Assembly (NCBI GenBank): GCA_009783555.1
Contig: WRDH01000009.1
Span: 1 to 64,000, forward strand
DNA from: Oscillospiraceae bacterium
GTDB taxonomy: Bacteria; Bacillota; Clostridia; Oscillospirales; Oscillospiraceae
DNA: 64,000 nt
Direction: 5' to 3'
Shown one piece after another: positions 7,876-14,731 of the stretch. The notes under the pieces are model-generated. The model saw only the letters and a program-made list of their open reading frames with translations, had not been told where the DNA came from and searched no databases. How positions within the stretch are numbered: position 1 is the stretch's first letter; every line of letters begins with the position of its first letter. A program made the translations under genes and the position numbers.

Positions 7876-8475
7876 TCATCTGAAACTGACATCTCTTATT
7901 TCATCGTAAAATAGATCATAAATGTTCATACCGCAGAGGTTGTCAAAGTATTTCTTTCGCTCGAAGAATGCCTCTATTCTGTTTAACGACACATTAGCAA
8001 GCCCATATCGTCTGATTACATCCATTATCCGCACTTCGATGAGCGTTACTCCTTCCGCTACGCACATGACATCACAGAGTTGTATCAGCTTATCATAATC
8101 GGTGTATGTTGATTCGGTTAAATATTGTCTGATTATTTCTATTTCTTCAGGAGTACAATCATTTTCACCAAAAAACTCGTTTATATTCTTTGTAGAAAAT
8201 GAATGCGAAATGCAAACATCAGCGATCTCGTTATACCCTTTTTTCTTTAATAACTCATATCCTGCATAAGAATGATATAACCCTCTGACTCCTGCATATC
8301 TCCCGATATCATGCAACAAGCCTGATACATACGCTCTGTGTGTATCAAGCCCGCATTTTACCGCGATTGCTTCTGCGGCTCTGGCAACTACCTTGCAATG
8401 GTTTGTCCATACACCGGGATTCTGCTCGCCTGCCCATAACAATAATTGGTTTGCTTCTTCTCTTGTTGGTATCAT
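7876..8475 (-). CDS. HD-domain phosphohydrolase
   Basis: About 200 residues with the HD metal-binding pattern: NHCKVVARAAEAIA (first His), GLLHDIGRYAG (HD), YHSYAGYELL and CISHSF (later His). Such small HD proteins hydrolyse phosphate esters, often of nucleotides; the substrate is unknown. The start is the ATG at 8475, with AAAGGA about 16 bases upstream; a TTG at 8490 is the alternative, with the same purine run only 1-2 bases away. It follows the HAD gene on the same strand and probably shares its transcript. Confidence 0.85.
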   Translation of the reverse strand: MIPTREEANQLLLWAGEQNPGVWTNHCKVVARAAEAIAVKCGLDTHRAYVSGLLHDIGRYAGVRGLYHSYAGYELLKKKGYNEIADVCISHSFSTKNINEFFGENDCTPEEIEIIRQYLTESTYTDYDKLIQLCDVMCVAEGVTLIEVRIMDVIRRYGLANVSLNRIEAFFERKKYFDNLCGMNIYDLFYDEIRDVSFR

Positions 8476-8509
8476 AGTAATTATGCCCAATCCTTTGTCA
8501 TTTTTAAGC

Positions 8510-9163
8510 CTATGAAATACTTAGCAACAACTCTGACAGCTCATTAACATCTTTAACAATACAGTCCGCTCCCGCTTCTGATAGCTCATCAAAGCCGCCA
8601 TAGCCGTAGAGGACACCGATGCTTTTCATACCAACGGCTTTTGCTCCGAGTATGTCGTGCTTTCGATCACCAATCATTATACAGCTTGATAAGTCGGTGA
8701 TATTGTTTTGCTCCAAAGCGTGTATTATCACTTCGGCTTTTTCTGAACGGTCGCCGTTCATCTCTGAACCGCTAACAAATGCAAAATAACTATCAATCTT
8801 AAAATGTGATAAAACCGTATTTGCCAGTGTTGTTACTTTTGATGTAGCGACAAAAAGAGTTTTGCCTTTATCCTTCAGCTTACCAAGCAAAATGTCTATT
8901 CCCTCATACATCTCGTTTTCATAAACACCTATTGAAAAATATCGCTCTCTAAATTTCTCGACAGCTTTTTCAACATTGCTATCATCAAAAACAAAAAAAT
9001 CCTTAAATGATTGTCTTATTGGCGGACCGATGAAGCTTGTTAAATCATCAGTATTTTCGACTTTTATCCCGAAGCTTTCCAGCGCATATTGAGCTGACTT
9101 AACGATACCGGTTTTAGAATCTGTTAGTGTTCCGTCAAGATCAAATAAAATGGTGTTTATCAT
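8510..9163 (-). CDS. HAD-superfamily hydrolase, phosphoglycolate-phosphatase-like
   Basis: A 217-residue HAD phosphatase with all motifs: ILFDLDGTLTDS (motif I, nucleophile Asp), FVATSK (motif II), KAEVIIHAL (motif III Lys) and MIGDRKHDILGAKA (motif IV). The helical cap between motifs I and II places it with the phosphoglycolate phosphatase/beta-phosphoglucomutase group; the substrate cannot be told from sequence. AGAGG precedes the ATG. It sits between the membrane protein gene (17 bases upstream) and the HD hydrolase, suggesting one operon. Confidence 0.9.
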   Translation of the reverse strand: MINTILFDLDGTLTDSKTGIVKSAQYALESFGIKVENTDDLTSFIGPPIRQSFKDFFVFDDSNVEKAVEKFRERYFSIGVYENEMYEGIDILLGKLKDKGKTLFVATSKVTTLANTVLSHFKIDSYFAFVSGSEMNGDRSEKAEVIIHALEQNNITDLSSCIMIGDRKHDILGAKAVGMKSIGVLYGYGGFDELSEAGADCIVKDVNELSELLLSIS

Positions 9164-9180
9164 GTTTACCTCTTTTTGGT

Positions 9181-9999
9181 TTATCGTCTTGATATTGCGT
9201 TTAGTATTCTCTTATACTCAAACGGGAGTGCCAACAATATTCCGGAAATGACCAGGTATATATATGAGGGAATTATCATCCATATTATCGGCCAATAAAA
9301 TGTGGAACCTGCGTTTTCGCCGATGGGTATTGTTGTGAACAATTCCGGTGTCAGTGGAAGAAACAACATACCGACGAATTGAATATCCGGATTCGGACCG
9401 AAAATCAAGGCGGCATTTCTGACTTCGTTACTAAACAAGTGTCTTTCATTGATAAAGCCTATACCTGTCAATATTACTTCATTAACCAAAATAACACACA
9501 ATACCAGATATGCTATCAAAGGAACTTTAAATATCCGCTTAAACTCAAGCGTATGAACCTTCAGCATCACCATAAGCAATGGGACGACCCATATGAGAAC
9601 GTGTGCAAAGTAGTACCTTACCGTTTCAAACTCAAACGCATTAAACCCTATTACGTCAATCGGGATTACTGTTGCACCAACACCGCTTATCACACCCATG
9701 TAGAACATATAATCTCTCAAGACAGCTCTTTTTGACAAGAAAAACCATGGAAAAATAATAACACTGACTGCACAGATATTCTCAGGCGTAATAGTCCTGA
9801 TAACCCAAGGCATCCGCTCCTGATAGTATCCAAAAGCAAGCTTGAGAAAATGCAACAAAAAGTTCGCAAGAAGTATGCTAAAGAGTACTATTTCAATGGT
9901 CTTTGTATCCCTATTTCGCAACAACAGATAAAGCCCTACCAGCAAAGCTATAGAGAGAAACAGATACAAAAAATAGTAGATGTTGAAGTATTCTATCAT
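9181..9999 (-). CDS. Multi-pass membrane protein, YwaF/TIGR02206-like
   Basis: 272 residues with about seven hydrophobic segments, near residues 8-28, 38-56, 75-88, 97-113, 130-147, 160-178 and 238-260. The layout and motifs such as LHFLKLAFGYYQ and AHVLIWVVPLLMV resemble the YwaF/TIGR02206 family of uncharacterised Firmicutes membrane proteins. No catalytic motif was recognised. It is first in the run with the HAD and HD genes and divergent from the GH5 glycanase, sharing a short upstream region. Only a weak ribosome site (GGACAC) is visible. Confidence 0.65.
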   Translation of the reverse strand: MIEYFNIYYFLYLFLSIALLVGLYLLLRNRDTKTIEIVLFSILLANFLLHFLKLAFGYYQERMPWVIRTITPENICAVSVIIFPWFFLSKRAVLRDYMFYMGVISGVGATVIPIDVIGFNAFEFETVRYYFAHVLIWVVPLLMVMLKVHTLEFKRIFKVPLIAYLVLCVILVNEVILTGIGFINERHLFSNEVRNAALIFGPNPDIQFVGMLFLPLTPELFTTIPIGENAGSTFYWPIIWMIIPSYIYLVISGILLALPFEYKRILNAISRR

Positions 10000-10042
10000 T
10001 TACTAGTAGTGTCCTTACTAAATGCATGCATAAAATTAACTA

Positions 10043-10064
10043 TGTTACACATTGTAATGTAACA
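10043..10064. promoter_or_regulatory. Palindrome in the divergent region before the GH5 gene
   Basis: TGTTACA (10043-10049), 8 bases, TGTAACA (10058-10064): a perfect inverted repeat between the divergent membrane-protein and GH5 genes. Its spacing suits a dimeric regulator. No regulator can be assigned. Confidence 0.35.
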
Positions 10065-10174
10065 AATAAACTTTATCAATAGTGTTTATTTACATGCAGA
10101 GGTTTGTATTGCCATTTGCCGATATGGATGGCATAATCATTTTATTAATTAATAATCTGAAGGAGAAGAGCAAC

Positions 10175-11422
10175 TTGAGAAAAGCAGCAGCGGTTTTTAT
10201 TTCAGCATTGATAATACTATTGACTCTGGCGGGGTGCAGTGACAGCTCGCCGGTGGAAGACCCAATTATGACAGCGCCTCCTACGGCTGAGCCGCCTGAA
10301 GTTACGCCTGAACCGACTCCCGACCCCGGCATATCTGACCATTTATTCAAGGACATAACAGCCGCTGAACTGGTGGCGAGCATCCGTGTGGGATGGAGTC
10401 TCGGCAACACATTCGATGCCCACAGCCTGACTTGGCTGGGTGACAACCCCACTGTTTCTGCAATGGAAACCGGATGGCAACCCGATATAACCAGAAAGGA
10501 GAACATAGACGCACTGAGAGCAGCCGGGTTCAACGCCATACGTATACCGGTCACTTGGATTAAAGCTACTGATGAGAATTATACTATCCGTGAGGATTGG
10601 ATGGCACGGATAAAAGAAGTCGTGGATTGGGCTGTCGCAAACGATATGGTTATCATATTGAACTCTCACCATTGCGAATACTTTTTCTCAATGCGCGATG
10701 TGGATTTGGAGAGAACGAAAGAATATTACACCCGATTATGGGAACAAATTGCCACAGAGTTCAAAGATTATAACGAGAAACTGATTTTTGAGGGACTAAA
10801 CGAACCGAGAACAAGAGGCAGCTCCGCAGAATGGAGTGGCGGGACGGCAGAGGAACATAACAATGTAAATATACTCAATCAAAACTTCGTAGATACAGTC
10901 AGAAGAACAGGCGGATTTAATGATAAAAGGATTCTGCTTATACCTACATACGCCGCATCTGCGACCGAAACGGCACAAAAAGCACTGGTTATGCCGACAG
11001 ACACAGTGCCTGATAAAATCATCGTCTCTATCCACTCTTATGCACCTTGGGAGTTCGCGCTAAGAACGGGTCACGACAGACCGATTGAGTGGAGTGCGGA
11101 CAATACAAACGACACACGCCCGATTACCGAGCCACTCGATACAGCCTATGATCTGTTCGTTAGCCAAGGGATTCCCGTCATAATGGGTGAGATGGGTGCA
11201 ATTAACCGAAACAACTTAGAGTCAAGGGTAGCATGGGCAGAGTTCTATACATCCTATGCCAAATCAAAAGGCATTCCATGCTTTTGGTGGGACCCGAACA
11301 TGTCCTACGTCACAAAGCAACAGGAATGGGGCTGGGAAGAAACTTTCGGCATATTCAACAGATCCACAAATGTCTTTGACCACCCGGAAATAGTGGATGC
11401 TCTAATGAGAGGCACGGAGTAG
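10175..11422 (+). CDS. Secreted lipoprotein GH5 glycoside hydrolase (endoglucanase-like)
   Basis: Predicted to cut beta-glucan or cellulose-type chains outside the cell. The TTG at 10175 has AAGGAG 9 bases upstream and gives a lipoprotein signal (RKAAAVFISALIILLTLAGC, lipobox Cys). Upstream in-frame ATGs would bury the signal. A Pro/Glu/Thr linker follows, then the TIM barrel: GWSLGNTFDA, GFNAIRIPVTW, HHCEYF, FEGLNEPR with acid/base Glu about residue 210, SIHSYAPW, and IPVIMGEMGA with nucleophile Glu about 339. At 415 residues it is a single-domain enzyme without a visible carbohydrate-binding module. It ends 2 bases before the converging toxin gene. Confidence 0.92.
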   Translation: MRKAAAVFISALIILLTLAGCSDSSPVEDPIMTAPPTAEPPEVTPEPTPDPGISDHLFKDITAAELVASIRVGWSLGNTFDAHSLTWLGDNPTVSAMETGWQPDITRKENIDALRAAGFNAIRIPVTWIKATDENYTIREDWMARIKEVVDWAVANDMVIILNSHHCEYFFSMRDVDLERTKEYYTRLWEQIATEFKDYNEKLIFEGLNEPRTRGSSAEWSGGTAEEHNNVNILNQNFVDTVRRTGGFNDKRILLIPTYAASATETAQKALVMPTDTVPDKIIVSIHSYAPWEFALRTGHDRPIEWSADNTNDTRPITEPLDTAYDLFVSQGIPVIMGEMGAINRNNLESRVAWAEFYTSYAKSKGIPCFWWDPNMSYVTKQQEWGWEETFGIFNRSTNVFDHPEIVDALMRGTE

Positions 11423-11424
11423 AT

Positions 11425-11907
11425 TTACTCTGATTGAATTTTGTTTTGATTAACAACAAGCAACTTTTTACGAATACTTAAAGCATCAACCTGTGAATAC
11501 ATCCTGCCGAGTTCAACTTGTTTAATATAATTTCTTGACTTTATACTTATTTCTCTTATAAGTTTTAAGTCACCAACGACATAATGTGACCCGTTTATTT
11601 CAAATTCTCCGTCAACATACTCATCAGATACAGGTATCATATTACAAATTCTGAAAGCTCTCTCTTGATTTGCAATTATTCCAATATGATAAGTAATGCA
11701 ATTTCCTTTGCCTCTCTTAGCTTCTACAGCTTCAATTTTTTGTCTGTATACATCTACTTGACTGCTTAGCGGTATTAACCAATAAACACCGAAATTATCC
11801 TTAACTGCATAATAAAATGGTCTGCCTCCCTTTTGTTGAATGTGCATATCATGAGGAAAATCAATATAATATTGGTCTTTTACTTTGTATAGTCCATTTT
11901 CAACCAT
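11425..11907 (-). CDS. Type III toxin-antitoxin endoribonuclease, CptN/TenpN-like (ToxN superfamily)
   Basis: A 160-residue protein whose opening (VENGLYKVKDQYYIDF, then GGRPFYYAVKDNFGVYWLIPLSS) matches the CptIN branch of type III toxins: an N-terminal barrel, KIEAVEAKRGKGN, and the ICNMIPVSDEYVDGEF segment. These toxins cleave RNA and are held as a complex with pseudoknotted RNA antitoxin units. The ATG at 11907 follows AGGTGG by 5 bases; the earlier ATG at 11922 lies before that ribosome site. Upstream on the same strand are exactly the expected parts: promoter, two pseudoknot repeats and a terminator. Assigned from recalled family features, without a search. Confidence 0.85.
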   Translation of the reverse strand: MVENGLYKVKDQYYIDFPHDMHIQQKGGRPFYYAVKDNFGVYWLIPLSSQVDVYRQKIEAVEAKRGKGNCITYHIGIIANQERAFRICNMIPVSDEYVDGEFEINGSHYVVGDLKLIREISIKSRNYIKQVELGRMYSQVDALSIRKKLLVVNQNKIQSE

Positions 11908-11923
11908 AATTCCACCTATCATA

Positions 11924-12055
11924 AATAAAACCCCTCTTATGTGAGGGGCGATATTGCAAGCCTGCGTTTTATACCCCGCCCGCAGGCACGCGGCGAATAT
12001 TAGCTAGTCGTACTCTTATACCCCGCCAACGACATGCGGCACAATGCTTTTCAGC
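11924..12055 (-). ncRNA. Type III antitoxin RNA: two pseudoknot repeats and an attenuator (CptI-like)
   Basis: Transcribed from the promoter at 12062-12089. Repeat 1: stem GTCGT (12033-12029)/ACGAC (12011-12007), loop with GGCGGGGTATAA, 3' tail CGCC (11995-11992) able to pair with the loop GGCG (12027-12024). Repeat 2: stem GCCTGCG (11987-11981)/CGCAGGC (11966-11960), the same loop core, tail CGCC (11950-11947) pairing with GGCG (11980-11977). Stem sequences differ but pairing is kept, while loop core and tail are identical: the signature of H-type pseudoknot units. A terminator (CCCCTC/GAGGGG, 11948-11931, then a U run) separates the repeats from the toxin and limits toxin expression. Confidence 0.85.
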
Positions 12056-12061
12056 ATTTTC

Positions 12062-12089
12062 ATTATATCATTATATAAAGAATTGTCAA
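12062..12089 (-). promoter_or_regulatory. Promoter of the type III toxin-antitoxin
   Basis: On the reverse strand, TTGACA (12089-12084), a 16-base spacer and TATAAT (12067-12062): consensus at both boxes. Such strength is expected for an antitoxin RNA that must outnumber its toxin. Bases 12093-12239 upstream hold no gene or clear signal beyond a small palindrome around 12186-12203. Confidence 0.75.
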
Positions 12090-12239
12090 GATAAAAATGT
12101 TGAGCAGACATAAATGTTCCAAAGTATTCACAAATAACAATTAGGTAGTTAATAGTAATGTACGCATAACACTTGCCGGTAAATATTCTCATAATTTGAG
12201 AAATAACTTGCATTTCAAATTGCCGCAATATATACTCAT

Positions 12240-12502
12240 TTTGGAAACGAAAGTGCCTCGTCAGGTTTTAAAGTGTCGTATACGACACTCTGACGGCAGG
12301 CGAGAAGGGTAGCCGCCCTTCCCGCCTTGTACACGTACCAATACTACGTACACAATTGCATTTAGCAACACCGTTTGGCTATTATATGTCGTAATGCACT
12401 AAGGTGCAAGACATAATAGTTGTTTGTGTCGCACATAATATGCTGTGTATGTAAAGTGAACCTAACAATTCACTCTGATACGCGGCATTTTTCGTTTCCA
12501 AA
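12240..12502. other. 263-bp multi-hairpin element bounded by a 13-bp inverted repeat (candidate structured RNA or MITE)
   Basis: TTTGGAAACGAAA (12240-12252) pairs with TTTCGTTTCCAAA (12490-12502); TGCC/GGCA just inside could extend it. Inside, in order: CGTCAG/CTGACG (12259-12295) around a 16-base perfect palindrome (12273-12288); AGGCG-a-GAAGGG/CCCTTC-c-CGCCT (12298-12327), an 11-bp stem; TGTAC/GTACA (12328-12352); CTATTATaTGTC/GACATAATAG enclosing GCAC/GTGC (12379-12419); CACA/TGTG (12432-12446); GTGAA/TTCAC (12456-12473). Nearly every part is paired. No coding frame or U-run terminator was seen. It ends 5 bases before the ribosome site region of the zinc-ribbon gene. It resembles no RNA family I can name. 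Confidence 0.7.
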
Positions 12503-12525
12503 TAACGAAAAGGAGATATATTGAA

Positions 12526-13032
12526 ATGGCTTTAATTAAATGTTCTGAATGCAGTAGGGATGTTAGCGACAAAGCTGCAGCTTGTGTTCATTGTGGTTGT
12601 CCACTAAGCTACAGCGTATGCAATGTGCAATCAAATAATATTTCTAAATGTTCTTTTGAGAATAAACCAAAAAATACATTAGAGGATTTTACGGAAGCAG
12701 ATATTAAAGAATTACTATCTGTTACAGATGAAATGAATTGTTCAGAGGTAAAACGAAGAGCAGAAGTAATACGAGATTCTGTTGGATTTACATCAATAGC
12801 TACAAGGTTTACTAAACAACACGGCAAAGCACATATTGTTGGAAAAACAAACAATTATTATCTTATCCCAATTATTAGTAAAGACGGCAAGTTCGCTTTG
12901 AATGTGGGCAAGGATGAGTACTGCAATTGGATTCCAGATAACGAGCGAGTAAACATCTATGGTGAAATGGTTATTGGTCACAAAGGAAGAGCATTTAACC
13001 CCAACTCCATCTGTAACTCCTCGGCGAGGTAG
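12526..13032 (+). CDS. Zinc-ribbon protein of unknown function with a replaced C-terminus
   Basis: The N-terminus is a treble-clef/zinc-ribbon: KCSECSRDVSDKAAACVHCGCP, with Cys pairs CxxC at about residues 6-9 and 20-23. A poorly conserved linker and a region ending about residue 150 (YYLIPIISKDGKFALNVG) follow. The last 15-18 codons are simply the antisense of the converging DUF3791 gene, so the original 3' end seems lost and the frame stops by chance at 13032. AAAAGGAG (12508-12514) lies 11 bases before the ATG. The 263-bp folded element ends just upstream and would be its leader if transcribed together. No function is assigned. Confidence 0.6.
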   Translation: MALIKCSECSRDVSDKAAACVHCGCPLSYSVCNVQSNNISKCSFENKPKNTLEDFTEADIKELLSVTDEMNCSEVKRRAEVIRDSVGFTSIATRFTKQHGKAHIVGKTNNYYLIPIISKDGKFALNVGKDEYCNWIPDNERVNIYGEMVIGHKGRAFNPNSICNSSAR

Positions 13033-13199
13033 CCGTCGCTGCGGCAGTGCATATCTGATATTCCGTCACGGATTAGGATGTACAGATTAGATTTATAGAA
13101 AATGTCGAATGCCTCACGGAGTGGGATGTCGGCGAGTTCTGCGTATGCGCTTATAACTCCGGCGAATTTATGTCCAACAAGAGTGCGGTTTGCTGTCAT
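12978..13199 (-). CDS. DUF3791 family protein (second of two)
   Basis: A 73-residue protein with the DUF3791 pattern: REAFDIFYKSNLYILIRDG followed by SDMHCRSDGYLAEEL. DUF3791 genes are typically found in pairs flanking a DUF3990 gene in gut Clostridia; the biochemical role is unknown. GGAGGA lies 7 bases before the ATG, and the start overlaps the stop of the DUF3990 remnant (TAATG), showing coupling. Its 3' end overlaps the zinc-ribbon frame by 55 bases on the other strand. Confidence 0.8.
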   Translation of the reverse strand: MTANRTLVGHKFAGVISAYAELADIPLREAFDIFYKSNLYILIRDGISDMHCRSDGYLAEELQMELGLNALPL

Positions 13200-13315
13200 T
13201 ACATTTCCTCCGAACCTGTAAATTTCAATGTTTTATCAATCAATTCCTGTGTTTTAAAGCAGTATTGAAGGTAAGGTTCATTAATAGCTATATAAGAACC
13301 GTGATATAAAATCAT
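13199..13315 (-). pseudogene. Internally deleted DUF3990 gene, ends only
   Basis: A 38-codon frame reads MILYHGSYIAINEP, the usual start of DUF3990 (an ADP-ribosyltransferase-like fold), and then directly YLQYCFKTQELIDKTLKF, its usual end. The roughly 100+ residues between, including the catalytic region, are absent, while the frame is kept. Start and stop overlap the neighbouring DUF3791 genes (ATGA upstream, TAATG downstream), as an intact operon would. Recognition of both ends is from family memory and should be checked by profile search. Confidence 0.6.
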
Positions 13316-13548
13316 TGCAATACTCCCCGTTTTTTCATAAGAGAGATTAACTCATCAACAATGTATCCCTTGCCTTGTGTGTGAAGGGATTCATAGTTTG
13401 GGATGATGTAGGTATCGAGGATGTCGCTCTTTTCTGCCAGTATATTATAAACTTCATCACCTTTTGTCCCTAGCTCATCAGCTAGAGATTCAATGCAAAA
13501 TACAGCAAAAAACGATTGCTCAGGAGTCATAGGTGTTTGTGTTATCAT
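13312..13548 (-). CDS. DUF3791 family protein (first of two)
   Basis: A 78-residue protein: EQSFFAVFCIESLADELG, then DTYIIPNYESLHTQGKGYIVDELISLMKKRG, the DUF3791 pattern in the variant with LHTQG instead of MHCRS. GGAGGA lies 8 bases before the ATG at 13548; a GTG 6 bases earlier is too close to that site. A promoter TTGAAA-17-TAATAT is visible on the reverse strand upstream (about 13578-13606). It is first of three coupled genes with the DUF3990 remnant and the second DUF3791. Confidence 0.78.
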   Translation of the reverse strand: MITQTPMTPEQSFFAVFCIESLADELGTKGDEVYNILAEKSDILDTYIIPNYESLHTQGKGYIVDELISLMKKRGVLQ

Positions 13549-13676
13549 AGTCACTGTCCTCCGCGTAATATTATGATATTATCATAGAAAGATTGGTATT
13601 TCAATTGCAGATGACGGATTATGTAACTAAGTATGACAAAATTCTGACGGTTAAGCGGCTAACTCAACTCTAAAAC

Positions 13677-14693
13677 TTACTCTGCGAGAAACTTTCCGAC
13701 TTTTGTCAGCAGATAGTCATGGTTGGAAGGCTTAACAATAAAATCGTTGCATCCGATAGCCATTGCTTTTGCTATATGCTCCCTTGAAGAGTTGCCGGTC
13801 AGGAAGATGAGTGGAGTTTGTTTATATCTTATCATGTATCGAATTTTCTCGGCTAACTCAAAGCCGTCCATTTCCGGCATATCAATGTCAAGGATAAACA
13901 AATCGGGCTTTTGTGTTTCAAGTACCTTGAGTGCAGCTTTTCCGCTTGGTACTGCGATTACCTTGTAATGACTCTTGAGCGCATTGTTGACAAATGATAG
14001 AATCTCCGGCATATCATCAACAGCAAGTATGATTTTCGACAAATCGGTTCCCGCCAGTTGATTTATCGATTCAGTATACATTGCGCACAGAGCATCAACT
14101 GCAGCTTTTAATTCATCATTTTTCTTTGCTATTGCCAATTGCAACAGCTTGACAATTTCTTCATCCTCCGGATTATACATCGCGAGTCCCGTAATCATTT
14201 TGTTTGCTGATTCGTATTCATTATCATTAATTAGAATCTTAACAGCCGATAGGTCTCTTGCTATACTTGCATGCCGTTCTATTTCGCTGACTTCTTCTTT
14301 TTTATCTGAACCTTCAAAGCGTTGCGCTTTCTGCAGGGCGACAGATAACGAAAGAAGATCCATGACAAAGGCCGGCATATTTTTTCGAGCTCCATCCACC
14401 ATGCCATCACTTTTGGCAAAGCGCAGGAGTCTCATCGCATCTGCTTCCAGTCCGCGGGCATATATATCTTGTAGTAAAGAGCAAAGCTTTTCGATGGTAT
14501 TAATCAGAGTATCGGGTCGATTCTCCAAGTCGTCTTTCGCAACGCTTTCTTCCATCGAATCAACCAATCCCGGCATAGTGTCAATGAAGCGGTTTATATT
14601 AACATGCATTGTTTCATGTTTATCATCATCGGCTCTCGGTACAAGCAAGCCGGGTATCCTGTGGTAATATCTTTCTCCGTCATATTGACTCAT
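13677..14693 (-). CDS. Response regulator with a helical N-terminal region and C-terminal REC domain
   Basis: 338 residues. Residues 1-215 are mostly helical with no recognised domain, while about 218-338 form a receiver domain: ILAVDDMPEILSFV (acidic pocket), LFILDIDMPEMDG (phospho-acceptor Asp), PLIFLTGNS (Thr) and DFIVKPSN (Lys). A C-terminal receiver without an obvious output domain suggests a phosphorelay intermediate or a partner of the adjacent hybrid kinase. GGGAGGA precedes the ATG. It is last in the lipid kinase, hybrid kinase, regulator operon (38 bases after the kinase). Confidence 0.88.
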   Translation of the reverse strand: MSQYDGERYYHRIPGLLVPRADDDKHETMHVNINRFIDTMPGLVDSMEESVAKDDLENRPDTLINTIEKLCSLLQDIYARGLEADAMRLLRFAKSDGMVDGARKNMPAFVMDLLSLSVALQKAQRFEGSDKKEEVSEIERHASIARDLSAVKILINDNEYESANKMITGLAMYNPEDEEIVKLLQLAIAKKNDELKAAVDALCAMYTESINQLAGTDLSKIILAVDDMPEILSFVNNALKSHYKVIAVPSGKAALKVLETQKPDLFILDIDMPEMDGFELAEKIRYMIRYKQTPLIFLTGNSSREHIAKAMAIGCNDFIVKPSNHDYLLTKVGKFLAE

Positions 14694-14731
14694 AGAAATA
14701 ATCCTCCCGAAATTTCATATATGATTTAATG

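Noticed and set aside
7794-7892. Upstream extension of hicA overlapping the HD gene end
   Set aside because: The extra 33 residues look noncoding, and the ATG at 7793 has a proper ribosome site and gives the family length.
12016-12228. 70-codon reverse frame
   Set aside because: It lies across the antitoxin RNA and its promoter; no family resemblance or ribosome site.
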